A stretch of DNA of 64,000 nt from Caballeronia calidae (GCF_900044055.2 NZ_FCOX02000012.1:105599-169598), one strand, 5' to 3'. Shown: positions 1-8,964, counted from the stretch's first letter. Notes: a model not told the origin generated them from the letters alone. Translations and numbers: made by a program.

Positions 1-26
1 TCGGAAACTCAACGGAACCTCGCATC

Positions 27-1451
27 ATGAAGCACACGCTCTTTCTCCAGGCGCCCTCGTTCGACGGCTTCGACGGCGGCGCCGGTTCACGCTATCAGGC
101 GAAGCGCGAAATACGCTCGTTCTGGTATCCGACCTGGCTCGCGCAACCCGCCGCGCTCGTGCCCGGCTCGCGCGTGCTCGATGCGCCCGCCGACGGCCTT
201 TCCGTCGAAGCGACGCTCGATATCGCGGCGCGCTACGAACTCGTTATCATTCATACGAGCACGCCTTCGTTTCCCACCGATGCCCTGTTCGCCGAAAAGC
301 TGAAGGCGCGCGCGCCCGGCGTTTCGATCGGCATGGTCGGCGCGAAAGTGGCCGTCGATCCGCATAACTCGCTCGCCGCGAGCGACGCGATCGACTTCGT
401 ATGCCGCGAGGAATTCGACTTCACGTGCAGGGAGATCGCGGAGGGCCGCGCGTTCGCCGATATCAAGGGGCTGAGCTACCGTTTGCCCGATGGCTCGATC
501 GAGCACAACGAGGCCCGTCCGATCCTCGAGAACATGGACGAGCTGCCGTTCGTCGCGCCGGTCTACAAGCGCGATCTCACCATCGACAACTATTTCATCG
601 GCTATCTGAAGCATCCGTATGTGTCGATCTACACGGGACGCGGCTGCCGCTCGCGCTGCACGTTCTGCCTGTGGCCGCAAACGGTGGGCGGGCATCGCTA
701 TCGCGTGCGCTCGGTCGAGAACGTGCTCGAGGAAGTGAAGTGGATTCGCGACAACATGCCCGAAGTGAAGGAGATCATGTTCGACGACGACACCTTCACC
801 GACTTCAAGCCGCGCGTCGAAGAGATCGCGCGCGGGCTCGGCAGGCTCGGCGTCACGTGGTCGTGCAATGCGAAGGCGAACGTGCCTTACTCGACGCTCA
901 AGATCATGAAGGAGAATGGCTTGCGGCTTCTGCTCGTGGGCTTTGAATCCGGCGATGATCAGATTCTCCTGAACATCAAGAAGGGCCTGCGCACGGATAT
1001 CGCGCGGCGCTTCGCCGACGACTGCCGCACGCTCGGCATCAAGGTGCACGGCACGTTCATTCTCGGCCTGCCCGGCGAAACGAAGGAGACGATCGAGAAG
1101 ACCATTCGATATGCGAAGGAAATCAATCCGCATACGATCCAGGTCTCGCTCGCGGCGCCTTATCCGGGCACGACGCTATACCGGCAGGCGGTCGATAACG
1201 GCTGGATGGAAGAGAACAAGACGATCCATCTCGTCAGCAGGGAAGGCGTGCAGCTTGCCGCGATCGGCTATCCGCATCTGTCGCGCGAGGAGATTTATCA
1301 CGATCTCGAACGCTTCTACAAGCGCTTTTATTTCCGGCCGTCGAAGATCTGGGAGATCGTGCGCGAGATGCTCACGAGCTGGGAGATGATGAAGCGCCGC
1401 CTGCGCGAAGGCGTCGAGTTCTTCCGCTTCCTGCGCGCGCACGAGGCGTGA
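27..1451 (+). CDS. hpnJ: Hopanoid biosynthesis radical SAM protein HpnJ
   Basis: The 474-residue protein has an N-terminal B12-binding-like region and a radical SAM core. The 4Fe-4S motif C207-x3-C211-x2-C214 sits in GRGCRSRCTFC. In hopanoid producers, including Burkholderia, HpnJ is reported to contract the sugar attached to bacteriohopanetetrol to give the cyclitol ether head group, working with HpnI and HpnK. The stop codon is 4 bases before hpnK, and hpnL follows with overlap, so this is the visible end of a hopanoid operon whose upstream genes lie outside the window. The ATG follows a weak AACGGAACC ribosome-binding region. Family call is firm; the exact reaction is from knowledge of the family. 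Confidence 0.93.
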   Translation: MKHTLFLQAPSFDGFDGGAGSRYQAKREIRSFWYPTWLAQPAALVPGSRVLDAPADGLSVEATLDIAARYELVIIHTSTPSFPTDALFAEKLKARAPGVSIGMVGAKVAVDPHNSLAASDAIDFVCREEFDFTCREIAEGRAFADIKGLSYRLPDGSIEHNEARPILENMDELPFVAPVYKRDLTIDNYFIGYLKHPYVSIYTGRGCRSRCTFCLWPQTVGGHRYRVRSVENVLEEVKWIRDNMPEVKEIMFDDDTFTDFKPRVEEIARGLGRLGVTWSCNAKANVPYSTLKIMKENGLRLLLVGFESGDDQILLNIKKGLRTDIARRFADDCRTLGIKVHGTFILGLPGETKETIEKTIRYAKEINPHTIQVSLAAPYPGTTLYRQAVDNGWMEENKTIHLVSREGVQLAAIGYPHLSREEIYHDLERFYKRFYFRPSKIWEIVREMLTSWEMMKRRLREGVEFFRFLRAHEA

Positions 1452-1455
1452 TGCC

Positions 1456-2292
1456 GTGCGCGGACTGATCGTCACCGCCGACGATTTCGGCTTGCACGAA
1501 CGCGTGAACGCGGCGGTCGCGCGCGCGCATCGTGAAGGCGTGCTGACGTGCGCGAGCCTGATGGTCGGTGCGGCCGCTGCCTACGATGCCGTGAAGATCG
1601 CGCGCGATTTGCCGGAGCTGCGCGTGGGGCTGCATCTCGTCCTGAACGATGGCGTCGCCTCGCTGCCGCACTGGTCGATACCGGATCTCGTCGATGCGCG
1701 GGGCAACTTCGAAGGCACGATGTTCGAGAACGGCTTGCGCTTCTTCTTTCTGCATGACGTGCGGCGGCAGCTCGCCCTCGAAATCGGCGCGCAATTCAAG
1801 GCATTCGCCGCGACCGGCCTCGAGCTCGATCACGTCAATGTGCACAAGCATTTTCATCTGCATCCGACGGTCCTTGCGCTGATCCTCGAAATCGGGCCGC
1901 AGTTCGGCATGCGCGCGGTGCGCCTGCCGCGCGAGAGGCACGGCTCGCGCCTGCTCGCGCCGTGGGTCGCACTGGTGAAGAAGCGGCTCGATGGCGCGGG
2001 CATCACATATAACGACTGGGTCGCGGGCATCTCGTCGACGGGCCGCATGGATGAAGCCGCGCTGCTCGCGTTGCTTGCACGGGCGCCCGAAGGCGTGCTC
2101 GAAATCTACAGTCACCCCGCGACGGAAGGCGCCGCGCCCATCACGCCATCGATGCGCGACTATCGGCACGCGGACGAACTGGCCGCGCTGTGCTCGCCGC
2201 GCGTCAGGCGCGCCATCGAAGCGACCGGCGCGATGCGGGGCGGCTTCGCGGATGTGTTCAACTTCGCGACCACGCCGGAGCCGATTGCATGA
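1456..2292 (+). CDS. hpnK: Hopanoid biosynthesis deacetylase HpnK (YdjC family)
   Basis: A 278-residue YdjC/ChbG-fold carbohydrate deacetylase. The metal-site signature TADDFGL is at residues 6-12 and a histidine-rich segment (HVNVHKHFHLHP) lies near residues 124-136. HpnK is thought to remove the acetyl group from GlcNAc on bacteriohopanetetrol before HpnJ acts. The start is GTG at 1456, 4 bases past the hpnJ stop; the nearby ATG at 1451 runs into a stop after five codons. The end overlaps the hpnL start (ATGA), which implies translational coupling. Confidence 0.9.
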   Translation: MRGLIVTADDFGLHERVNAAVARAHREGVLTCASLMVGAAAAYDAVKIARDLPELRVGLHLVLNDGVASLPHWSIPDLVDARGNFEGTMFENGLRFFFLHDVRRQLALEIGAQFKAFAATGLELDHVNVHKHFHLHPTVLALILEIGPQFGMRAVRLPRERHGSRLLAPWVALVKKRLDGAGITYNDWVAGISSTGRMDEAALLALLARAPEGVLEIYSHPATEGAAPITPSMRDYRHADELAALCSPRVRRAIEATGAMRGGFADVFNFATTPEPIA

Positions 2293-3284
2293 CGGGCGCA
2301 TTGAAACGCGTCGCGTGGCTGCGCTGGCCCGCGGCCATCGCGTTGCTGATTGCGCTCGCGGTGCACGAAGGCATCGCGGATGCGTTCGCGCTCATCGCGC
2401 ACACGGGGCCGGTGCTGCTGTGGCTCGTGCCGCTGCACGCGCTGCCGCTGCTGCTCGATGCGCGCGCATGGCAGCTTCTGCTCGACAAGCGCGTCGGCCT
2501 TGCCGCGCTATGGTGGATTGCGGTCGTGCGCGAGGCGGTCGGGCGTCTCTTGCCCGTGCTCGGCATCGGCGGCGAGCTCGCGGGCATCCGCCTCGGCACG
2601 CGCTATCTGCCGAATGTGAGCCTCGTGAGCGCATCGGTGATCGTGGAGATGCTCGTGACGATCGTCGTGCAATACGCGCTCGCGATGCTCGGTCTCGCGC
2701 TGCTGCGCTTTCATGCGAGCGATGGGAACGTCATCGGCAACGTGATCGCGGCGGGTTTGATCGCGTCGCTGCCGGTTTGCGTCGCGGCGTTCGTGGTCGC
2801 GCACCGGGGCGCGCCGTTCCATCGTCTCGAAGCGATGGCGCGGCGCTGGCTCGATCCCGCTCACGCGCTCGCCGCGCGGCTCGACGGCAAGCGCCTCGAT
2901 CACGATATCCGCGTGCTGCTGCAGCGCGTGCCGCTGCTCGCGCGTTCATTCGCGTGGCAATTCGCGGGCTACGTGCTCGGCGCGGCCGAAGTGTATACGG
3001 CGCTCGACATGCTCGGCCATCCGGTGTCGATCGCGGGCGCCGTCGCCATCGAAACGCTCACGCAGGCCGTGCGCAACGCGGTGTTCATCGCGCCCGCGGG
3101 CCTCGGCGTGCAGGAAGCGACGATCATCGCGATCGCGGCGGCGTTCGGTGTCGATCGGCAAGCGGCGCTGTCGTTCGCGTTGCTGCGGCGCATGCGCGAG
3201 TTCGCTTGGGGCGGCATCGCGCTCGTGCTGTTGCGTGTGGCGGAGCCGAAGCGCACTTGCGAATTCGCACGCGACCGCGGCTAA
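2289..3284 (+). CDS. hpnL: HpnL-type integral membrane protein (hopanoid cluster)
   Basis: A 331-residue polytopic membrane protein of the lysylphosphatidylglycerol-synthase transmembrane (UPF0104/MprF-like) superfamily. It has about eight hydrophobic segments and the conserved late motif FIAPAGLGVQE. The ATG at 2289 overlaps the hpnK stop, so I prefer it to the longer in-frame reading from 2190. HpnL proteins accompany hpnJ/hpnK and are proposed to handle or flip hopanoid lipids; no enzymatic residues can be named. An 18-bp iteron-like sequence begins on the base after the TAA stop. Confidence 0.85.
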   Translation: MTGALKRVAWLRWPAAIALLIALAVHEGIADAFALIAHTGPVLLWLVPLHALPLLLDARAWQLLLDKRVGLAALWWIAVVREAVGRLLPVLGIGGELAGIRLGTRYLPNVSLVSASVIVEMLVTIVVQYALAMLGLALLRFHASDGNVIGNVIAAGLIASLPVCVAAFVVAHRGAPFHRLEAMARRWLDPAHALAARLDGKRLDHDIRVLLQRVPLLARSFAWQFAGYVLGAAEVYTALDMLGHPVSIAGAVAIETLTQAVRNAVFIAPAGLGVQEATIIAIAAAFGVDRQAALSFALLRRMREFAWGGIALVLLRVAEPKRTCEFARDRG

Positions 3285-3302
3285 GGTGAGGATATTCGGG
3301 AG
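3285..3302 (+). repeat. Isolated iteron copy downstream of hpnL
   Basis: GGTGAGGATATTCGGGAG matches the origin iteron consensus GGTGAG-N2-TTTTCGGGAG at all but one fixed position. It lies in the same orientation, about 15.4 kb left of the array, immediately after the hpnL stop codon. It may be a satellite Rep-binding site. Confidence 0.6.
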
Positions 3303-3324
3303 CATGAGTTCATCCCTTGCAAAA

Positions 3325-3375
3325 GTTGCATTTCGCAACTAAAGTGCAAGGCAATTGGTTGCGCGTCGCAACCAA
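3325..3375 (+). promoter_or_regulatory. Twin inverted-repeat operator of the MarR-GNAT gene
   Basis: Two copies of GTTGC-N5-GCAAC lie just upstream of the start codon. One is at 3325-3339. The other, at 3355-3375, extends to TTGGTTGC-N5-GCAACCAA. Their centres are 33 bp apart, about three helical turns. The layout fits autoregulation by the downstream MarR-type protein. Confidence 0.65.
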
Positions 3376-3385
3376 TGGAGACATC

Positions 3386-4366
3386 ATGGACATCATCGAC
3401 ACACCCGTTCAATCCCGCGACAAAACCATCCTCGAACTGCGCGACTTCTCGCGCAAGCTCGTGCGCGAACTCGGCTTCATGCGCAACACGCTCGCGGACA
3501 GCGGGCTCGCGCCTTCGGCGGTGCATGCGATCATCGAGATCGGCGCGACGCCCGGCATTCAGGCGCGCGATATCGCCACGATCCTGCGGCTCGACAAATC
3601 GAACGCGAGCCGGCAAATCGCGCGGCTCGAAGCGGCGGGGCTCGTCACGCGTCAGACATCGAGCGAGGACGCGCGCTCGTCCGAGCTTTATCTGACGACG
3701 GCAGGGCAAAAGCTGCGCAGAAAGATCGACAAGTTCGCGACCGATCAAGTCTCCGATGCATTGCGCCGCATGGTTCCGGAAGATCAGCAGACGCTCGTGC
3801 GCTCGCTCGCGCTCTACGCCGATGCGCTCGCGCACGGTCACGATCACGAACACAAGACGCCGCACGCCGCGCGTACGGAAAGCGCGCGCATCGTCGAGGG
3901 CTATCGGCCGGGATGTATCGGCGATATCGCGAGTCTGCACGCGCGCTTCTATGCGCATCATGCGCGCTTCGGCGTGTTCTTCGAGCGCAGGGTCGCGACG
4001 GAGCTCGCCGCGTTCGCGGAAGGTTTGCCCGCGCAAGGCAAGGCGCTGTGGCTCGTGATGGAAGGCGAACGCACGCTCGGCTCGCTTGCGATCGACGGCG
4101 ATACGTCGACGCGCGTCGCGCATCTGCGCTGGTTCATCATCGACGATGCATTGCGCGGCAGCGGCATGGGCAGGCAGTTGATGGAGCGCGCGACGGCTTT
4201 CGTCGACGCGCATTACGACGAGACGTATCTCTGCACCTTCAAGAGCCTCGATGCCGCGCGTCACTTGTACGAGTCGTCCGGCTTCGTCCTGAGCGATGAA
4301 GCCGAAGGCACGCAATGGGGCGCGACGGTGATCGAGCAGCGCTTCACGCGTCGCCCGGTGCGATGA
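3386..4366 (+). CDS. MarR-family winged-helix regulator fused to a GNAT acetyltransferase
   Basis: A 326-residue two-domain protein. Residues about 1-150 form a MarR winged helix (LRLDKSNASRQIARLEAAGLVTR). Residues about 170-326 form a GNAT domain with the acetyl-CoA loop RGSGMGRQL. Start at 3386 is preferred because GGAG lies 5 bases upstream; the longer reading from 3317 would translate the operator repeats. The physiological acceptor cannot be told from sequence. The gene is monocistronic between hpnL and a convergent DHDPS-family gene, with almost no gap to the latter. Confidence 0.88.
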   Translation: MDIIDTPVQSRDKTILELRDFSRKLVRELGFMRNTLADSGLAPSAVHAIIEIGATPGIQARDIATILRLDKSNASRQIARLEAAGLVTRQTSSEDARSSELYLTTAGQKLRRKIDKFATDQVSDALRRMVPEDQQTLVRSLALYADALAHGHDHEHKTPHAARTESARIVEGYRPGCIGDIASLHARFYAHHARFGVFFERRVATELAAFAEGLPAQGKALWLVMEGERTLGSLAIDGDTSTRVAHLRWFIIDDALRGSGMGRQLMERATAFVDAHYDETYLCTFKSLDAARHLYESSGFVLSDEAEGTQWGATVIEQRFTRRPVR

Positions 4367-4367
4367 T

Positions 4368-5288
4368 TCATTTACGCACGACGCGCGAAGTCGGTCCGAG
4401 ACGTTGCGCGAAACGGCGCGCGCATTCGATGCCGAACTGCGTCGGACGCACGCCGCGATCGTGCGCGACATCGAAGCCCATGCGCCACGCAGCGATCCGC
4501 TTGCCGTAACAGGTGAGCGTTTCCAGGGACTGCATCACGAACACGATTTCGGGCAGCGCGTTTGCATAGAGCGATTCGGCGTCGTGCTCGCGCCCTTCGG
4601 CAAAGGCATCGTGAATGGCGACCTGATGATCGAAGGCATCGGTCGCGACGATCAACCCGTCGCAACCCGCGCGCAGGTTGTCGAGAAGCTCCTGACCGCC
4701 GCGCCCGTTGAACACTGCGAGCGTCTGTTCGAGCGCGCGCAGCCGCTCGATGGTCGCGCGTATCGTCACGGCCGGGCCTTCGCCCTTCAGCAGCCGGAAG
4801 TTAGGCCGCTCGGCCGCGAGTGCGGCGATCGATTCCGCCGACAATCCCACGCCGAGATAGTCCGGCGCGTTCTGGATGCCCGCGCTCGCGCCGGTTCGTT
4901 CGAGCACCGAAGCGAAGAAGTCGTGATAGAACGCCTCGGATTCGCCACGTATCGATGGCGGTTGAAGAATGAGCCACGACGCGCCGCGTTCGAGCGCGTA
5001 TCCGGCAAGCCCGATCTGGGCCTCGACGCTATCGCCCGTGATGGTGACGGCGAGCGGCACGCGATTCGCGATATGCGCGGCGCAATCGTCGATCATCGTG
5101 CGCTTCTCGTCCGTCGACAGCCGATGCACTTCCGTCGCGAGACCGAGCGTAACGATCGCGGGCGCGCCCGCCGCGATGGCCGCATCGATCTGCTTGCGCG
5201 TGGCGTCGCGGTCGAGGCGGTTCAGCGCGTCGAAATAGGTGTAGAGCACCGGCCACATGCCGGTCGGCGGCGTTTGATAGTCGGACAT
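4368..5288 (-). CDS. Dihydrodipicolinate synthase/N-acetylneuraminate lyase family protein
   Basis: A 306-residue class I aldolase barrel. The Schiff-base lysine is in LLKGEG (K168). The conserved tyrosine of the usual Y-N-x-P segment is replaced: the sequence reads GIQNAPDYLG (Q139). The GTTGE loop is GLATE with the Glu kept. It is therefore unlikely to be the lysine-pathway DapA and is better viewed as a catabolic aldolase or dehydratase of unknown substrate. A clear GGAG lies upstream of the ATG. It is the last gene of a minus-strand set with an MFS carrier and an M20 hydrolase. Confidence 0.8.
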   Translation of the reverse strand: MSDYQTPPTGMWPVLYTYFDALNRLDRDATRKQIDAAIAAGAPAIVTLGLATEVHRLSTDEKRTMIDDCAAHIANRVPLAVTITGDSVEAQIGLAGYALERGASWLILQPPSIRGESEAFYHDFFASVLERTGASAGIQNAPDYLGVGLSAESIAALAAERPNFRLLKGEGPAVTIRATIERLRALEQTLAVFNGRGGQELLDNLRAGCDGLIVATDAFDHQVAIHDAFAEGREHDAESLYANALPEIVFVMQSLETLTCYGKRIAAWRMGFDVAHDRGVRPTQFGIECARRFAQRLGPTSRVVRK

Positions 5289-5315
5289 CGATGTCTCCGC
5301 TCAATCTCCAGCGAA

Positions 5316-5338
5316 AAAGGCCGCACGAGGCGGCCTTT
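5316..5338 (-). terminator. Rho-independent terminator or attenuator between the MFS and DHDPS-family genes
   Basis: AAAGGCCGC-N5-GCGGCCTTT forms a 9-bp perfect stem. Read on the minus strand it is followed by more T residues. It could reduce read-through from the MFS gene into the DHDPS-family gene. Confidence 0.6.
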
Positions 5339-5369
5339 GCGCAACCCAAACACGTCTCGTTATACACGA

Positions 5370-6692
5370 TCAGTCGAGCGTCTCCTGTGAACGCTCGCGC
5401 ATGCACGCCACGGCGATCACGGACAGCACGCCGCAGCCGATCACATACCACGCGGGCGCCATCACGCTCTTCGTGATGACGATGAGCGACGTCACGAAGA
5501 ACTGCGCGAAGCCGCCGAAGATCGCGACGCCCAGGCTATAGACGATCGCGGCCCCCGTCGCGCGCACCGGACGCGGGAAGAGTTCGCCGAGCATCGCGCC
5601 GGTCGGGCCGACGTTGAGCGAATGCACGATCGACAACACCGTGACGACCGCGAGCAAGGTCGCCGTGGTCGGCGATTGATTCAGGAGCGCGAAGGCGGGC
5701 CAGATCGCGAGCATGAGCAGGATGCGCGTCGTCTGCGCGAGCCGGTTGCGGCCGATGCGGTCAGACAGATAGCCGCCGATCGGCGCGACGACGAAGAGAA
5801 TCGCGCCCGACACGCAGCCCGAGAGCATCGACGTCCAGCCCGGCAGGCCGAGCGTCTTCACGCCGTAGATCGACAGATAGAACACGATGATGAAGTGCGC
5901 CGACGTGCCGCCGATCGTCAGACCGAGGCCATTGAGCACCGCGCGGCCATGTTCGCGCAGCACGGTTACGAGCGGAATCTTCGGCGCCTTCGGAGCCGCT
6001 TCCGCGCTTTCGCGCGGCGCTTCTTCCATCGTGCGGCGCAGCCACCAGCCGACCGGCACGATCGCGGTGCCGATGATGAACGGCACGCGCCATCCCCAGC
6101 TTTCGAGTTGCGCCGACGTGAGCGATGCCGTGAGCGCGACGCCCGTCAATGCGCCCGCGAGCGCCGAAAGACCCTGGCTCGCGAACTGCCACGATGCGTA
6201 GAAGCCGCGGCGATTCGACGGCGCCTGTTCGAGCAGCAGCGTGGTCGATGCGCCCACTTCGCCGCCCGCCGAGAAGCCTTGAATGAGCCGCGCAATCACG
6301 AGGATGATGGGCGCGGCGATGCCCGCCTGCGCATACGTCGGCGCGACGGCGATCATCGCGGTGCCGAGCGCCATCAGGCCGAGCGTGAGCAGCATCGCCT
6401 TCTTGCGGCCGGCGCGGTCGGCGTACATGCCGATCAGCAAGCCGCCGATGGGCCGCGTGAAAAACCCGACGCCGAAGCTCGCCACCGCGAGCAGCAACTG
6501 GCCGACCGGATCGTGCACCGGAAAGAACAGCTTGCCGATGACGAGCGCGAAAAAGGCGTAGACGGTGAAGTCGTAGAACTCGAGCGCGTTGCCGACGGCA
6601 GCTGCCGCGACGAGACGCGTGCGTGAGGTTCGCGTGGTCGGCGCGGGACTCGCGGCTGAAGTGCTGGCGCTGGCTAACGTGGATGTATTCAT
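5370..6692 (-). CDS. MFS transporter, metabolite:H+ symporter (MHS) type
   Basis: A 440-residue twelve-helix permease. The N-terminal segment LEFYDFTVYAFFALVIGKLFFP and the loop GLLIGMYADRAGRKKAM are typical of the MHS (ProP/ShiA/KgtP-like) branch, which carries small organic acids or zwitterions. GGAG stands before the ATG at 6692. It lies between an amidohydrolase and a DHDPS-like aldolase on the same strand, suggesting uptake of the compound they degrade. The substrate is unknown. Confidence 0.87.
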   Translation of the reverse strand: MNTSTLASASTSAASPAPTTRTSRTRLVAAAAVGNALEFYDFTVYAFFALVIGKLFFPVHDPVGQLLLAVASFGVGFFTRPIGGLLIGMYADRAGRKKAMLLTLGLMALGTAMIAVAPTYAQAGIAAPIILVIARLIQGFSAGGEVGASTTLLLEQAPSNRRGFYASWQFASQGLSALAGALTGVALTASLTSAQLESWGWRVPFIIGTAIVPVGWWLRRTMEEAPRESAEAAPKAPKIPLVTVLREHGRAVLNGLGLTIGGTSAHFIIVFYLSIYGVKTLGLPGWTSMLSGCVSGAILFVVAPIGGYLSDRIGRNRLAQTTRILLMLAIWPAFALLNQSPTTATLLAVVTVLSIVHSLNVGPTGAMLGELFPRPVRATGAAIVYSLGVAIFGGFAQFFVTSLIVITKSVMAPAWYVIGCGVLSVIAVACMRERSQETLD

Positions 6693-6732
6693 CGTGTGCT
6701 CCGGGGCGTCGGGCGAAAAGGATCAGGCAGGA

Positions 6733-7914
6733 TCAGTCGGCGAGCCAGGCTTCGGCCAGGCGCACCCAGTAGCTCGCGCCGATCGCGAGGATGTCGTCGT
6801 TGAAGTCGTAGCCGGGGTTGTGCACCATGCAGCCGCCCTTCGAGCCGATGCCGTTGCCGATCCACGCATACGAGCCCGGGCATGCTTCGAGCATGAACGC
6901 GAAGTCCTCGCTGCCCATCAGCGGCTTCGCGGCCGGTTCGACGCGTTGCGCGCCGAGCATCTTCACGGCGACATCGGTGGCGAAGGCGGTCGGCTCGGCG
7001 TGATTCACGAGCACCGGATAACCGAGTTCGTAATCGATCTCGGCCGTGCATCCGTAGGCGAGCGCCTGCGCATCGACGAGCGCGGTGATGCGGTGCTGAA
7101 GCTGCTTGCGCACGCCCGCGTCGAGCGCGCGCACGGAGAGCTTCATCAGCGCGGTCTCGGGAATCACGTTGCACGCCTCGCCCGCCTGCACGCTGCCGAC
7201 CGTGACGACCGCGGGTTTTTGCGCATCCACTTCGCGCGCGACGATGCTGTTCAGGCCGAGCATGATCGATGCGACGGCGGGCATCGGATCGCGCGCGACG
7301 TGCGGCATCGCGCCGTGGCCGCCGACGCCGCGCACCGTGATGTTCACGCGGTCCGACGAAGCCATGCCCGGACCCGGCGTGAAGAACATGTCGCCCGCGG
7401 GCAGGCCGGGCATGTTGTGCAGGCCGAACACGGCATCGCACGGAAACTTCTCGAAGAGGCCGTCTTCGATCATCGCGCGCGCGCCCGCCTCGCCTTCCTC
7501 GGCAGGCTGGAAGATCACGATCAGCGTGCCCGAGAATTGACGGCTCTCGGCGAGATAGCGCGCCGCGCACAGGAGCATCGCGGTGTGGCCGTCGTGGCCG
7601 CATGCGTGCATCGTGCGGGCATGCTTGCTGGCGTACGGGAGGCCGGTCGTTTCCTCGATCGGCAAGGCGTCCATGTCCGCGCGCAGGGCGATGCGCTTGC
7701 CGCCATCGCCCTCTTTCAGCACACCGACGACGCCCGTCTCGCCGAGCCCGCGATGCACTTCGTAGCCCCATTGCGCGAGCGATGCGGCGACGAGATCGCT
7801 CGTCTGCGTTTCTTCATACGCAAGCTCGGGATGCGCGTGAATGCGCCGGCGTACATCGACGAATTCCGGTGCGATAGCGGCAATGCCGGGGATGACGGGC
7901 TCGACTGACAGCAT
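6733..7914 (-). CDS. M20D-family metallo-amidohydrolase (hippurate hydrolase/aminoacylase-like)
   Basis: A 393-residue M20 peptidase-family amidohydrolase. Metal-site motifs are seen at HACGHDGH (C105, H107, H110) and QPAEE (E139-E140). These enzymes hydrolyse N-acyl amino acids or similar amides. A strong AGGAG lies 7 bases before the ATG. It is first in a minus-strand set with the MFS carrier and DHDPS-family gene, and is transcribed away from a LysR regulator that is its likely controller. Confidence 0.87.
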   Translation of the reverse strand: MLSVEPVIPGIAAIAPEFVDVRRRIHAHPELAYEETQTSDLVAASLAQWGYEVHRGLGETGVVGVLKEGDGGKRIALRADMDALPIEETTGLPYASKHARTMHACGHDGHTAMLLCAARYLAESRQFSGTLIVIFQPAEEGEAGARAMIEDGLFEKFPCDAVFGLHNMPGLPAGDMFFTPGPGMASSDRVNITVRGVGGHGAMPHVARDPMPAVASIMLGLNSIVAREVDAQKPAVVTVGSVQAGEACNVIPETALMKLSVRALDAGVRKQLQHRITALVDAQALAYGCTAEIDYELGYPVLVNHAEPTAFATDVAVKMLGAQRVEPAAKPLMGSEDFAFMLEACPGSYAWIGNGIGSKGGCMVHNPGYDFNDDILAIGASYWVRLAEAWLAD

Positions 7915-8003
7915 GTGACACTCCTTGCTCGATGCGTTTCAACGTGCACCAAGGATATAAAGCCGAAAAGCAAACCAAAAGACGGTAAATTTATTGCGTG
8001 ATT

Positions 8004-8019
8004 ACCGAGAGTTGTCGGT
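8004..8019. promoter_or_regulatory. Candidate LysR binding site between divergent genes
   Basis: The interrupted palindrome ACCGA-N6-TCGGT lies between the divergent M20 hydrolase and LysR genes, 12 bases before the LysR start. Size and position suit a LysR recognition site, but it is a single short motif. Confidence 0.4.
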
Positions 8020-8031
8020 GCTAACCCTAGG

Positions 8032-8940
8032 ATGTCGGTCATGAGCATGAAGTATCACCAGCTGCGCGCATTCCTGACGACCGCCGAGCAAGGCAGCATC
8101 CGCGCGGCCGCGCGCAGCCTGCATCTGTCGCAAGCCGCACTCACGAAAGCGATCAAGGAACTGGAGCAGGATCTCGGCGTGCCGCTCGTGTTGCGCACCG
8201 CGCGCGGCGTGCAGTTGACCGCGTTCGGCCAGCAGTTACGCGTGCGCGCGCATCTGATCGTGAGCGAGATGCGCCGCGCCGAAGACGACATCGCGCAGAT
8301 GAAAGGCGCGGGCGCGGGGAGCGTGAGCGCGGCCGTCACGCCGACTGCGGCGCTATCGATCCTGCCGCAGGCTTATCGCGCGTTTCGACGGCAGATGCCG
8401 AACGCACGCGTGAGTTTCATCGAAGGCTTTCCCGGCGTCGCGATGCCGCGATTGCGTGACGGCTCGCTCGACTTCGTGGTCGCGGTCGTCGTGCCCGAGC
8501 ATCTCGCGCCGGAGTTCGATCACATCGAGCTGTATGAAAGCCGCTCGGCGATCGTCGGGCGCGCGGATCATCCGTTGCGGCATTGCACGTCGCTCGCGCA
8601 GTTGTCGGACGCGGAGTGGCTGCTGAATCCGTCGCCCGAGAGTTCGACGCAGGCCTTGCTCGATTCCTATGCCGAGCGCGGGCTCGCGGTGCCGGGGCGC
8701 GTGATCGAGTGTCCGAGCTTCATCATTGCGCATGGGTTGTTGCGCGGCTCGGATGCATTGGCCGCGATGCCTGCGGCGCTGCTCGAACATCCGTGGGTCG
8801 GCGACGGGCTCGCGATCTTTCCTATCGCCGATCCGTTGCCTGCGGTGTCGGTACGTGTGATAACCCGGCGGGACAGTCCGCTGACGCCCGCCGCTACCGT
8901 GTTGCTGGAATGTTTGCAGCATGCGGCGCGATCGAAGTGA
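8032..8940 (+). CDS. LysR-family transcriptional regulator
   Basis: A 302-residue LTTR. The N-terminal winged helix reads MKYHQLRAFLTTAEQGSIRAAARSLHLSQAALTKAIKELEQDLG, and a periplasmic-binding-protein-like effector domain starts near residue 95. Three in-frame ATGs (8032, 8041, 8047) are possible; the third gives the canonical LTTR N-terminus. Divergent orientation to the M20-MFS-DHDPS set suggests it regulates that set. Confidence 0.88.
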   Translation: MSVMSMKYHQLRAFLTTAEQGSIRAAARSLHLSQAALTKAIKELEQDLGVPLVLRTARGVQLTAFGQQLRVRAHLIVSEMRRAEDDIAQMKGAGAGSVSAAVTPTAALSILPQAYRAFRRQMPNARVSFIEGFPGVAMPRLRDGSLDFVVAVVVPEHLAPEFDHIELYESRSAIVGRADHPLRHCTSLAQLSDAEWLLNPSPESSTQALLDSYAERGLAVPGRVIECPSFIIAHGLLRGSDALAAMPAALLEHPWVGDGLAIFPIADPLPAVSVRVITRRDSPLTPAATVLLECLQHAARSK

Positions 8941-8964
8941 GATAGGCGCGCTTGTTTTGCTTCG

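Noticed and set aside
87..1133. A 348-codon minus-strand frame opposite hpnJ
   Set aside because: Low-complexity antisense shadow; hpnJ has the radical SAM motif and operon context.
4511..4528. Iteron-like GGTGAGCGTTTCCAGGGA
   Set aside because: Several mismatches in the conserved CGGGAG half and within coding sequence; chance level.
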